DNA of 64,000 nucleotides from JAPWJZ01 sp038247245 (GCA_038247245.1 JBBRVE010000002.1:30252-94251); one strand, 5' to 3'; positions 7,096 to 15,499 are shown, counted from the first letter of the stretch. The notes: generated by a model from the sequence alone, not told the origin. Program-made: numbers and translations.

Positions 7096-10079
7096 GGATA
7101 CGACACGGCGGCGGGGCCGTGGCCGTTCAGGGCGCGCGATTCAGGGGCGGATTCCGCGTTTTGCGCGGGAATGGCTGTGGCTATTGGGTTTTCTGCGTTT
7201 TCGACGCCCCGACCGCCCGCCGACAAGGGGCCGACTGGCCCCCGACCGGGGGCCGACCGCGCGGCATTTAACCCCGACCGGGTTTTGTCGTAGTCGAGTT
7301 TTGCCGGGTCGATAAGCCCGGACAGATGCGGCGCGGCGTTGTCGTCGCCGTCATGCAGCAGCTCGTAATGGAACAGTCCCGCAGGCCCCCGGTGCAGCAG
7401 CAACAGCTCAAGGTCGGCAAGCCGCGCAAGATGCACTTTTAGCTGCGTGTCGGAGACGCCCGTATGGTCGCGCAGCTCCTTGCGGCTAAAGCGAATGTCC
7501 CGAGGCGGTAGCTTCCTTGCGGCAGCGCGGGCCTGCACCATCTGCCGGATGAGGCGCAGCAGCCGCCTTGTCTGCGGCGGCAGCTCGTCAAGGGAGCGGC
7601 CAAGGACTTCATGCGCCAGCGTGGTTGCGCGCGCAATATCCTCGCGCGTGGCCTCGATGTAGGAGATTGTTTTCTCGCCTTGGGTAAACGTGCGGATGGG
7701 CCGCTGGTGCTGGTGCAGCAGCGCAATCACGTCGATAAGAGTCAGATACTTTTCATGGTCGCGGCGGGTGCGCGTCCGGTCGTCAAGGAAGGTCAGGCGG
7801 TCGGCGTATGGGTTCACCACGAACAGCGGCTGCAGGAGCCGCTGCGCGTTCTGTTGCAGGGCCAAGATCCCGGTTTTCGCGGCCTTGGCCTGCAAGCCGT
7901 CGAGCGTTCTTTTAGCCCGCTGCTTCTCATGGATGGCGCGGGTCTGCTCCCGCCCTTCATCCACCGCCAGCACAAGGCAGCGGTTCATCAGCTCTTCGTC
8001 AATGTCGATGGCCGTGGTCGTCGTTATCAGCGCGGCGGGGCCTTCGACTCTGTATTCCTGCGTCACCAGATTGCCGTTGGCGTCGGCTCCGGTGCTGGCA
8101 ATCACCAGCTCTCCCTCGGATTGCAGCAGCTTCAACGCATAGGCGGCGCGCTGCGCGCCCTGTTCCTCCGCTATCGCCAGCACTTTGTTTTTAAGCGCGT
8201 CCTTGCCCATGTAGTACAGGCTCTGCCCGGTCACGGCGCTGTATTTCACCTTGTGGTCGTCGGGCATGAAGGCCAGCACCGCGTCCATGACGGAAGTTTT
8301 CCCGCCCGCGCTGCTCGACTGGATAACGACGCCAAGCGGGTTTTCCAGCTTGCGCGAAGTCGCGGCAAGATAGGCCGTCAAGACGTTGGTTTCCTCGCCC
8401 ACCATCCCGCAGCGCACGAAGTCGGCCAGAATGCGCTCTATCAGGTCAGGCGCGCGCAGCAGCGCAAGCGCGGCCTCGCGCTCGTCCTCCGTCATGTCGG
8501 GGGTCGCGGGGTCTTTGGGCGCAAGCGCCTTGTTAATCTCGTCGTCCTGCACTTCTTCGAGCTTCAGCAGGACGCGGCCCAGCTCCGCTTTCAGCTCATC
8601 CTCCTTCGAGCGTAATTCGTGCGCGGCTGCTTGCGTGAACACCGCGCGGGCGCGGGCGGCGTAGAGGTCAAGCGTATCAACATGGAACAGGTCGCCTTGG
8701 CTCACCATCACAATGACTTTCAGGACGCCCACAGAGAGATTTTTGGGCAGGCCCCGGATGCGCCAGCGGCGCGCGCCGAAGGTCAACAGCACTTCCCGTT
8801 CGTTCACCGCGGCGTCGAGGTCGCAACGCGGCGCAGGCGGCATGGGTGATGCCGGCATGACAGCCGGCGCCGGATTCATAGCAGCTAAAGAAGATGGCAC
8901 AGCTTCTTTAGTCGCCTCTTGTGGCGCAGGCTCGACCACGGTCAGTTCAGGCTCCTGCACATCCCGCGCGGGCGCTGTTCCGCTGCCGAGCCATTCGGCC
9001 TTGCGGATAAGAGCGCCAAGGCTTTTATTCGCAGGCTGCACTTTCAGCGCGTACTCGTTGGCGTCAACGCCTTGCGGGAACATGATGCGCCAGCATTCGA
9101 TTCCAGCCTCCATCAGCTGCGCCGCAACCTTGGCAGCGCCCCGGTCGCCTGCCTCGTCGCGGTCGAAGGCGATTAACACGCGCTTGATGCCGTGGGTTTT
9201 AAAGGCGGTCAGCATTTCAGCGGTGAAGCCCTCGACGCCATAGGCGGCAGTCACATTGCGGAAGCCCGCGCACCAGAAGGTCGCGGCGTCCAGCAGGGCT
9301 TCGCACAGGATAATTTCTTTGCTGGCCGTCAATGCCTGCACGTTCCATAGGCCCTTGTGCGGCCCCGGCAGATACAGGTGCAGCGGTGTCCCCTTACGCA
9401 AGTTGTTCAGCAGCTTCCGGCCATAGATTTCCTGCACGTCGCCCTGCGGGCCGAGAATAGGAACAACCAACGAGCCGTTAAAGTGTTCATGGCCGCTTTC
9501 GCGGTAGATGCCGAGTTTTTCCAGCCGCGCGCGGATGGCTGCGCCTTCTTTCCGGGTTTTGTCCGGCAGGCGCAGGCCCAAGCTGCGGTCGGCAAGGCCG
9601 AGTTTGAAGGTGTCGATCAGCTCCGCGTTGTCCAAGCCGCGCTCTTTCAGGTAGGCGAGAGCTTCCGGCGATTGTTTCAGGCGGCTGTGATAATAGGCAA
9701 CAACATCAGCCAGCAGCTTGTTGTCCTCCGCGTCCACCGTCACAGGCGCGGGCAAGGCCCGCACCGTGCTGCGTTTTACCGGGGCCTCTGTCACTTCGGA
9801 CAGGCCCTCACGCAGCAGCTCGACCGCATGACGGAAGCTGACGCCGTTTTTCTTCATCACCCAGTCGACAACGCCGCCGCCAGCGCCGCAGCCGAAGCAG
9901 TTAAACAGGTTCTTGTCGCCGGATACGCGGAAGGATGGTGTCTCTTCCTCGTGGAACGGGCAGAGGCCCACATGGTCTTTGCCCTGCTTGGTCAGTTCCA
10001 CGCCCGACGATTCGACCAGACGCAGCAGCGAAGTTTCATTTTTTAGCCGCTCTATCTCTGCATCCGGGATTCTCGCCAT
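7092..10079 (-). CDS. CHC2 zinc-finger primase with TOPRIM and ATPase domains
   Basis: This 995-residue protein starts with a CHC2 zinc finger (C40, H43, C61, C64 in CPFHEEETPSF and CFGCGAGGG), as in DnaG. A TOPRIM segment follows (LCEALLDAATFWCAGF, then IAFDRDEAGDRGA; about 255-330). After a proline/alanine linker comes a P-loop-like region (QSSSAGGKTSVMDAV) with AIAEEQGAQRA and a sensor-like ITTTTAIDIDEE stretch, suggesting a helicase or loader ATPase; a winged-helix-like end follows. AGAAGGA precedes the ATG. Such primases let mobilized single strands or plasmid forms replicate independently. It is followed by the overlapping recombinase gene and probably controlled by the divergent XRE protein. 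Confidence 0.88.
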   Translation of the reverse strand: MARIPDAEIERLKNETSLLRLVESSGVELTKQGKDHVGLCPFHEEETPSFRVSGDKNLFNCFGCGAGGGVVDWVMKKNGVSFRHAVELLREGLSEVTEAPVKRSTVRALPAPVTVDAEDNKLLADVVAYYHSRLKQSPEALAYLKERGLDNAELIDTFKLGLADRSLGLRLPDKTRKEGAAIRARLEKLGIYRESGHEHFNGSLVVPILGPQGDVQEIYGRKLLNNLRKGTPLHLYLPGPHKGLWNVQALTASKEIILCEALLDAATFWCAGFRNVTAAYGVEGFTAEMLTAFKTHGIKRVLIAFDRDEAGDRGAAKVAAQLMEAGIECWRIMFPQGVDANEYALKVQPANKSLGALIRKAEWLGSGTAPARDVQEPELTVVEPAPQEATKEAVPSSLAAMNPAPAVMPASPMPPAPRCDLDAAVNEREVLLTFGARRWRIRGLPKNLSVGVLKVIVMVSQGDLFHVDTLDLYAARARAVFTQAAAHELRSKEDELKAELGRVLLKLEEVQDDEINKALAPKDPATPDMTEDEREAALALLRAPDLIERILADFVRCGMVGEETNVLTAYLAATSRKLENPLGVVIQSSSAGGKTSVMDAVLAFMPDDHKVKYSAVTGQSLYYMGKDALKNKVLAIAEEQGAQRAAYALKLLQSEGELVIASTGADANGNLVTQEYRVEGPAALITTTTAIDIDEELMNRCLVLAVDEGREQTRAIHEKQRAKRTLDGLQAKAAKTGILALQQNAQRLLQPLFVVNPYADRLTFLDDRTRTRRDHEKYLTLIDVIALLHQHQRPIRTFTQGEKTISYIEATREDIARATTLAHEVLGRSLDELPPQTRRLLRLIRQMVQARAAARKLPPRDIRFSRKELRDHTGVSDTQLKVHLARLADLELLLLHRGPAGLFHYELLHDGDDNAAPHLSGLIDPAKLDYDKTRSGLNAARSAPGRGPVGPLSAGGRGVENAENPIATAIPAQNAESAPESRALNGHGPAAVSYP

Positions 10080-10149
10080 TTTCGGGGGTTCCTTCTAAAA
10101 CCTGTCAAGAGGTGGGCCGGGTCAAGCGGCTAAAAATTAACCTGATTGA

Positions 10150-10177
10150 GTTTTACGTCATATGCTTGTAAAGTCAA
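10150..10177 (-). promoter_or_regulatory. Candidate primase promoter with overlapping operator
   Basis: On the minus strand TTGACT and TAAAAC are separated by 16 bases. The spacer contains the partial palindrome TTTAC-N11-GTAAA (10152-10172). It lies in the divergent region next to the XRE regulator gene, an obvious place for that regulator to act. Confidence 0.45.
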
Positions 10178-10228
10178 CAAGGATGAACATAGTTTCAGGG
10201 CGCTTATCCAGAATCGGAGGTTAGTATC

Positions 10229-10627
10229 ATGGTCGCATTAGAGAACCAGCAATCGGGTGTCGCTATGGGCCAGTCTCTTTCTCAGGACGAGAAGATTTAT
10301 TTTAAAACGCTCGGCGCGCGCATCGCGCAGCGCCGCGAAGAACTCGACCTGACACAGCAACAGGTCGCGGACGCCCTGCACCTGACACAGCAAACCTATG
10401 CGGCTTATGAGGTTGGCCGTCACAGGCTGCCCGTTTCCCTGCTTCCCGTCCTCTCCGAAGTCTTGTCGATAGAGGTGGAAGTATTGCTTGGGATGGCCGC
10501 GAAGAACGCAAAGCGCGGCCCCGCGCCGAAGTACCAGCAGCAGATTGAGCAGATAAGCCGCCTGCCTAAACCGCAGCAGCGTATGCTGACGGACGTAATC
10601 GACGGCCTCCTGCTAAAGTTCGGCTGA
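10229..10627 (+). CDS. XRE-family transcriptional regulator
   Basis: The 132-residue protein has a Cro/CI-type helix-turn-helix at about residues 28-85: LGARIAQRREELDLTQQQVA, then ALHLTQQTYAAYEVGRHRLP and LLPVLSEVLSIEVEVLLG. GGAGG precedes the ATG at good spacing. A basic linker (AAKNAKRGPAPKY) and a short helix complete it, perhaps for dimerisation. It is divergent from the primase and convergent with the relaxase gene, so it likely controls the element's replication or recombinase operon. Confidence 0.88.
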   Translation: MVALENQQSGVAMGQSLSQDEKIYFKTLGARIAQRREELDLTQQQVADALHLTQQTYAAYEVGRHRLPVSLLPVLSEVLSIEVEVLLGMAAKNAKRGPAPKYQQQIEQISRLPKPQQRMLTDVIDGLLLKFG

Positions 10628-10704
10628 CGGAGGCAACATTTTTATTTCGCCCGCCTGCTCTCTACCGGGAGCGGGATGGGGAATCATTAGCAGCTAAGAA
10701 AAGA

Positions 10705-12279
10705 CTATCCTGCTTTACGCACCGCGCCGGGTGACGCCCGCGCGGCTGCGCCTCTGCCTTCCGCGCCTTCGGGCGGGACAAGCCGCGATAGCAGCTCTTT
10801 CGTTTGCAACACGTTACGCCGCAGCGCCACGGTCGCAAGCGCCGGGTTCAAGGCGATTGCGGCTTGCTGCCGCACGATAACGGCAGGCGGCGGCCCGCGC
10901 GCGGCTCGGCCCTCGGGCAGATTAAGCGCGCGCAACAGTTCCGCGTTGCTCTGGCGTTGCAGGCGCGTCGTAAAGGCAACCTCGTTGAACGACGCCGACA
11001 GCGGAACTTTCATGATGATGGTGTAAGGCGGCATCCCGTTCAGCAGCAGGCCCATGCGGTAGATATTCCGTTCCAGCTCCCGGTTCACGGCCTGAATGCG
11101 CTCTGTCTCCCGCCGCTGGCGCTCCAGCGTTGACATTTCTTCGGCCACCCTGCGGAAGGCATCCATTTTTTGCTCAAGCTCTTTTTGCCGTTCCTCGGCG
11201 GCCTGCTGGCGGCGGGTGCGCTCCTGCAACCATTCGCTTTCCTGCCGCTGCATGATGCGCGCCCATGCCCGCTCCAGCAACAGGCGGATGCGGGTGATGA
11301 ACCCTTCCGGCAGCGCCGCGCTGCCGATAGACGCCTCCAGCAGCGCAATGTCGTTTGACATCGAGGACAGCCGCGCCTCCATCTGCGCCACTTGCTCCAG
11401 CAGCGCACGGATGGCCGGGGTCGGCTTTACCCTGTTGGCCTGTTTCGCTTGCTGCTCGGCCACCACGTCGCGGTATTGCTGAATCTGCACAATCTCCGCG
11501 TTGTATTCCGCGCGGGTGCGGCCTTGGTCGATGGCGGGATAATCCACCTCCCGCCCGTTCTTCTCGCGCTTTGTGACGCTGCCCTGTTTCGGCTTCGTGC
11601 CCTTGCGGTGCATCGCCATCGAGGTCACGCCCACATGGGTCTGCGGCGGCGTCATGATGCCGCGCGCCTTGTGGCTGCGGTGGTCGATGCGGGCGCTGTG
11701 TCCGGCTTTCTCAAGCGCCGTATTCGCCAGCGCCTCCCATGTCTTGCGAAGCTCGATGATTTCGGCGGGGCCGCTGCGCTTGCCGTCCAGCACCCGCGTT
11801 TTCTTGCCAAGCCCGCCGCCGTCCACCTCGCGCACGGTCATTTGCAAGTGGGCGTGGTAATTCCACGGGTTGCCCTCGGCATGGGGGCGGTGCATAGCAA
11901 CATCGACCGCCACGCCGTACCGCTTGAGCAGGTGGAAGGCGAAGGCCTGCACAAGCGCCCGCATCTGCGCCTCGTTCAGCTCGTGCGGCAGGGCAAGCAC
12001 GACCTCGCGCGCCACCCGCGCGTCTTTGCGCTTCTCGGCGGCCTCGGCCATGTTCCACAGCAGGGCATGGTCGGCCAGCCAGGGCGGCGCGCCTTCAGGC
12101 AGCAGGATGAAGGTTTCCATGACGCCGTGCCGGGGCCGGAAGTCATAGGCCCGGCCCGACCGCTCGTCAATCAGCAGCGTACCCGTCCGATAGGCGGCGA
12201 AGGCAACCGCGCTCCGGGTCACGCCCGGAACCTTCGAGGCGCGGCTGATGGCCTTCACGCTGCAATGAAAGATCGCCAT
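10705..12279 (-). CDS. mobA: MobA/MobL-family relaxase (MOBQ)
   Basis: The first 230 residues are a MOBQ relaxase: an N-terminal segment (MAIFHCSVKAISRA) typical of MobA/MobL, a candidate tyrosine at Y30 (AAYRTG), and the metal-binding motif HRPHAEGNPWNYHAHLQM around H130-H144. The remaining part is a long charged coiled coil (about 265-395) and a basic tail, without a primase domain; that activity is on the separate CHC2 protein. It nicks the element at oriT, found about 340 bases upstream of its start, and pilots the strand through a helper secretion system. No MobC-like accessory gene is evident. Confidence 0.9.
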   Translation of the reverse strand: MAIFHCSVKAISRASKVPGVTRSAVAFAAYRTGTLLIDERSGRAYDFRPRHGVMETFILLPEGAPPWLADHALLWNMAEAAEKRKDARVAREVVLALPHELNEAQMRALVQAFAFHLLKRYGVAVDVAMHRPHAEGNPWNYHAHLQMTVREVDGGGLGKKTRVLDGKRSGPAEIIELRKTWEALANTALEKAGHSARIDHRSHKARGIMTPPQTHVGVTSMAMHRKGTKPKQGSVTKREKNGREVDYPAIDQGRTRAEYNAEIVQIQQYRDVVAEQQAKQANRVKPTPAIRALLEQVAQMEARLSSMSNDIALLEASIGSAALPEGFITRIRLLLERAWARIMQRQESEWLQERTRRQQAAEERQKELEQKMDAFRRVAEEMSTLERQRRETERIQAVNRELERNIYRMGLLLNGMPPYTIIMKVPLSASFNEVAFTTRLQRQSNAELLRALNLPEGRAARGPPPAVIVRQQAAIALNPALATVALRRNVLQTKELLSRLVPPEGAEGRGAAARASPGAVRKAG

Positions 12280-13100
12280 GAGCGGCTTTCATCCTCCCTT
12301 AAAAACGCGCTGTATCGTGCCGCAGAAAGGCGCGTACTGCGCGGGGGCCGCTAAAAAAAGCGGCCCGCATTCGAAGCGCGCCGACATGATGCGAAGAGCA
12401 TCAGGTGGGCGGGCTTCGCTCCCGGCTAGAAGTGCCGGGATGCGCGCTCTCGCGCGCCGCATGGTCAAGCGTCCCAACATCGGCGGGAGCTTGACCGGGT
12501 TTCCAAAGGGGCGTACAAGCCCCTTGTGTTCAGGTGTCGGGGCGAACAGCCCTGACATGCAGCCGCCACAAGGAACGGTGAAGGCTGCCGAGTGCAGAGG
12601 CGTTTCGCCTTTGCCGCGCGTGCGTTGCCCCGCTTGAGGGGGCAATGCGTAAGTGCGCCTTTAATCAATTCTATGCTTCGTCGCAGGTGGTCATCGGTTA
12701 GTCGTCCGGTGGTGAAGTGAGTTTTTTCGCGCAATACAGCGTCTCCGGCTGTCTGGTGATTTTTACAGCCGTTGCACTTAACCCGGCATTACGGGTTGCG
12801 CTGAATCTTGCTCTTACCTCGAGTCTAAGGCGCGGCAGCTTGACCAATGGTTAAAGTTTTTGGAATCAACACGCTCGGACAGGGGAAGGAATATCGGGGT
12901 GTTCCTCGATACGGCGCGACTCGGGTGGGTCGCGCTTGTGTATTACAAAGCTCATGCGGCGGCGCAATATCCCGCGCCGACTGCATTCAGTTTTTGCGGG
13001 TTTTCTTTTTCAGGGGTCGGCCCCGCGCGGCAGCGCGGGCCGGGGTTGAGGGGCGCTCGCCCGGCCGGGCGGCAGGCCCGGACGCAAGAGCGGGGCTCGC
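12280..13100. other. Non-coding relaxase-upstream region with hairpins
   Basis: This 820-base stretch has no convincing gene. It holds several inverted repeats: GGGCCGCT/AGCGGCCC (12345-12366), GGTCAAGC/GCTTGACC (12463-12496) and AAGGGGC/GCCCCTT (12506-12525), then oriT, then AACCC/GGGTT near 12780. The rightmost part is very GC-rich and should contain the element border. The pattern fits a transfer and possibly replication origin region. Confidence 0.6.
12622..12660 (+). other. oriT: Candidate oriT with MOBQ nic site
   Basis: An inverted repeat (GCGTTGCCCC with GGGGCAATGC, one G-T mismatch) is followed immediately by GTAAGTGCGCCT. As I recall, a hairpin directly before a (T)AAGTGCGCC(C)T core is the shared design of IncQ/MOBQ nic regions. 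Position upstream of the relaxase gene agrees. The exact nicked bond is not shown by sequence alone. Confidence 0.75.
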
Positions 13101-13481
13101 TCAGGGGACGTCTTTCCAGTAAAAAAACGGCCCACCAATGTAGAGCAGAAGAATCACAAAATAGAACAAGAGCACCGTATTAATAACCGTATTCGTTCCG
13201 CCCTTGAAAAACTTCAATGACACCGAGTAGTAAAAAGCACATCCTAGAAAGTAAACTAGGGGGTATTTCTCAATCGCCCTGCATTGTGCGCTGAAAAAAT
13301 GAAACACTGGAGGCCAAATCGATCCGAGTTCCATAGCTGTCTCGTAGAGCAGCCGAAAGGCGGATCGACTGAATACGAAGAAGATAATTGCAATGGCAAT
13401 GAAACCTAAATTGAATCTTTCAATAAAGTGACCGAATTCAAACCCCTTTAGAAAATTTATTATTCTGCGCTGCATCCGCAT
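13101..13481 (-). CDS. Polytopic membrane protein; candidate immunity 3
   Basis: The protein (126 aa) has three hydrophobic segments (about 24-44, 74-92 and 100-120) and should sit in the inner membrane. AAGGAGG directly precedes the ATG, an excellent Shine-Dalgarno sequence, and the start overlaps the end of orphan tip 3 by 22 bases. Overlap with a toxin tip and membrane location suggest immunity against an effector that acts at or across the membrane. The gene is the last one before the nested mobilizable element. Confidence 0.65.
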   Translation of the reverse strand: MRMQRRIINFLKGFEFGHFIERFNLGFIAIAIIFFVFSRSAFRLLYETAMELGSIWPPVFHFFSAQCRAIEKYPLVYFLGCAFYYSVSLKFFKGGTNTVINTVLLFYFVILLLYIGGPFFYWKDVP

Positions 13482-14053
13482 GAACCCTCCTTGTCTAAAA
13501 GCGGGTCCAATTTGCTGTAAATATCTGTCATGATGCCGTACTTAGCGCGCAACGCTTGAGTAGCTTCGTGGATAAATAACCTTGCTGCTTCCTCTCTACT
13601 CCAGCCAAGAGACCTGACGCTCATGCCCATAGTTTGGTCCGGTTGGCCCGGAAACCCATACTGCGGAAGAAACCTAGGTTCCCAATTAGTGTGACCAGCC
13701 CCCCCATTTGCAGTGAAGAAGGTATTATCCTCCCAAAATGAATGGGGATAATAGCCAAAGTTAAAGCTCACTACATTCGTAAAAAACATATCCTCTAAGG
13801 TTTGATTGTCCTTACGAAGTTGTTTCCTAAACCAGTCGCCGAGGGCGCTACATTTCAGCCTATTGTAGGCTTCTTCGATAATTTCATCTTTGGTAGCAGG
13901 GTCGCCCACGCCGGAGTTCACGTCTATGAATTTTAAACCTAGTGGGTCAATCGCATTGACCGGATTCTGCCCAACATAGCCGAAGGTGTTGAGGCCGCCA
14001 GCTATTCCGATTGGGTCGCTGCTGATATAGCGGCCTACATTCAGAAGTTCCAA
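13460..14053 (-). CDS. Orphan RHS tip 3
   Basis: The 197-residue protein starts almost at the core motif: GRYISSDPIGIAGGLNTFGY at residue 7, then GQNPVNAIDPLGL and a tip of about 160 residues. The tip contains EAARLFIHEATQALRAKYG, which looks like a metallopeptidase helix in which the second histidine of HExxH is glutamine; activity is therefore uncertain. It ends in a cysteine pair (CGCSAE). TTG is the start, with GGAG a few bases upstream, one base after the previous stop. No secretion signal is present. Confidence 0.72.
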   Translation of the reverse strand: MELLNVGRYISSDPIGIAGGLNTFGYVGQNPVNAIDPLGLKFIDVNSGVGDPATKDEIIEEAYNRLKCSALGDWFRKQLRKDNQTLEDMFFTNVVSFNFGYYPHSFWEDNTFFTANGGAGHTNWEPRFLPQYGFPGQPDQTMGMSVRSLGWSREEAARLFIHEATQALRAKYGIMTDIYSKLDPLLDKEGSCGCSAE

Positions 14054-14054
14054 T

Positions 14055-14495
14055 TTACTCCAACCCCTTAGAGTGCTGGCGGTTCTTTTCTATTGCTTTA
14101 AAATGTTTCTCGGAACGCTTTAGGTCATTAATAAACGCTACAGCTACCGTAGAGATATGAGCTTTGGCATTCTTGGCGCAGCCTTTATCAATCATCTGAA
14201 GTAGCACCTCGCTGTCTTGAGTGAGGAATGGGCGTTTAACTTGCCTGTCAAACACATTGTAGCCGGAAAAATAACCTAAAACCCAAGCGGCATTCTCCTT
14301 TTCAACGGCAGAGCCAGTGCGCCGATGGGTCAACCATTCCGAGCAGAGCCGGTTACTTGCATTTGGATCAATTATCTCGGGGTGTGAATTAAAATATCCA
14401 TCCTGCTTCGGTGAAGCACTCACGCCTTCCCCTTGAAAAAAAGCAACCATCGCCAAGACTGATAAAAGCCCGAGTATGTTCGTCTTAATTTCCAT
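14055..14495 (-). CDS. Exported small protein; candidate immunity 4
   Basis: The chosen ATG has AGAGGAA nine bases upstream and begins a signal peptide (KTNILGLLSVLAMVAFF, cleavage near SASPK). The mature 120 residues contain LCSEWLTHRR, then AAWVLGYFSGYN and a late KGCAKN, so two cysteines could pair in the periplasm. The W/GYxxGYN pattern resembles small exported proteins including Rap1a/Tai-type immunity proteins, a tentative comparison. It lies 14 bases after orphan tip 4 and is followed without a gap by tip 3. Confidence 0.6.
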   Translation of the reverse strand: MEIKTNILGLLSVLAMVAFFQGEGVSASPKQDGYFNSHPEIIDPNASNRLCSEWLTHRRTGSAVEKENAAWVLGYFSGYNVFDRQVKRPFLTQDSEVLLQMIDKGCAKNAKAHISTVAVAFINDLKRSEKHFKAIEKNRQHSKGLE

Positions 14496-14509
14496 CAAGC
14501 GTTTCCTCT

Positions 14510-15196
14510 TTACTGCTTTGGCGGCGTACAAATCCCGCCAGCCTCCGGGACACATTGATAATCATTTTTAAGAGCTTTAAGAAAATATGGCGTGACGAAT
14601 GGTGATACCGCTGGATCAACAACAAAAGGTAGTGGGCAAACGGGCATTGGGCCGTTAGCAGTGCCTTTCATTTCCAAGCCCAGCATATCGAGCGGTCCGC
14701 CCGGGGCAACGAAACTGCAAGCTGTTCCTTGATCGTACACGCAGTCGTATTGCCCCCACTTCACCACAGGAGATTTGGGATCATCTGGATCAGCAGGAGC
14801 GTAAGTTATCCCGCCGAAATTATAATCAGGTTGGTAAATTCCTAACTGTGTAAGAGCGGGGTCTTTCTCAGTAACTTCGGGAGCATGTGCAGTGCAAACT
14901 AAATACTTATCAGATGGGCAAAGTCCCATAAAGTCAAAAAACCCAACAGGATTAGCTTTTACGTAGAGGAAAGTGTTGAGGCCGCCAGTGAGTCCGATAG
15001 GGTCGGACGATATATAGCGGCCTATATTTATGGCAACCTTGTTATCGCGCTCGGGTTGCTGATACGTATGGTCGGGACAAAGGTTGCCGCTGTCGTCGTA
15101 CTCGCCTTGCAGCAACTGGGCAACCGCGTCGTAGTTATATGCCGTCGCGCTGCCGGGGGCGTGTCGGTCAGAAAAATCGTGAAGATCGCGCGGCAA
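14510..15196 (-). CDS. Orphan RHS tip 4
   Basis: After TTG (AAGGA six bases upstream) the protein has an RHS-repeat-like lead-in (AYNYDAVAQLLQGEYDDSG), the core end GRYISSDPIGLTGGLNTFLY, and a tip of about 165 residues with several cysteines and prolines (YDCVYDQGTACSF, PVCPLPFVV, CVPEAGGICTPP). I do not recognise the tip. Its lead-in begins with the same L-P-R-D residues as orphan tip 1 and the DNA upstream is also similar, so both cassettes share ancestry outside the variable part. It has no signal peptide and could act only after transfer into the full gene. Confidence 0.72.
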   Translation of the reverse strand: MPRDLHDFSDRHAPGSATAYNYDAVAQLLQGEYDDSGNLCPDHTYQQPERDNKVAINIGRYISSDPIGLTGGLNTFLYVKANPVGFFDFMGLCPSDKYLVCTAHAPEVTEKDPALTQLGIYQPDYNFGGITYAPADPDDPKSPVVKWGQYDCVYDQGTACSFVAPGGPLDMLGLEMKGTANGPMPVCPLPFVVDPAVSPFVTPYFLKALKNDYQCVPEAGGICTPPKQ

Positions 15197-15259
15197 TGTA
15201 ATTCCTTAAAGCCAGAGGTTTAAGTTAGTGCAGAAATCAAGTTAATCCGCCCCCTTTGA

Positions 15260-15499
15260 TTATTCTTTGCGTCGCAACTCCCACAAACGCCCTTTCAGAG
15301 CGGCAACAGCTTTTTCAAAATCTGTAAGTGCAAACTTCCAAGTACCGCCATCCTTGGGACTAAATATTTCAATCTGCATTTCGTCAAAGCCTTCTTCTTG
15401 AGTCATGACGCATACTATCTGATCGTCAAAATATAGGTCGCCAACAAGGTCCTCGTGGTCGGGATCACTACCTACAGTAATGCGGAAACGCGGGTTCAT
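15260..15499 (-). CDS. Immunity protein of the full-length RHS toxin
   Basis: This 79-residue acidic cytoplasmic protein (for example DPDHEDLVGDLYFDD, then MQIEIFSP) starts at an ATG overlapping the RHS stop by four bases (ATGA), the tight coupling expected for a toxin/immunity pair. Its composition and length resemble small immunity proteins found behind RHS or CDI tips that end in a GFLEP-type nuclease; this comparison is from memory. It should bind and block the toxin domain in the producing cell. Confidence 0.72.
   Translation of the reverse strand: MNPRFRITVGSDPDHEDLVGDLYFDDQIVCVMTQEEGFDEMQIEIFSPKDGGTWKFALTDFEKAVAALKGRLWELRRKE

Larger units (their letters stand above)
5900..13100. mobile_element. 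Nested MOBQ-type mobilizable element (borders approximate)
   Basis: A GC-rich block with recombinase, CHC2 primase, XRE regulator, relaxase and oriT interrupts the AT-richer RHS cassette array exactly between the end of one immunity gene and the start of an orphan tip. I could not find a direct repeat at its ends, so the borders are set by gene content. The set matches a plasmid-like mobilizable element that integrates through its own tyrosine recombinase. Confidence 0.65.

Noticed and set aside
5986..7293. Long plus-strand frame opposite the XerC-like recombinase (and similar ones opposite the primase and relaxase)
   Set aside because: The minus-strand genes have complete catalytic motifs; the antisense frames are by-products of high GC content.
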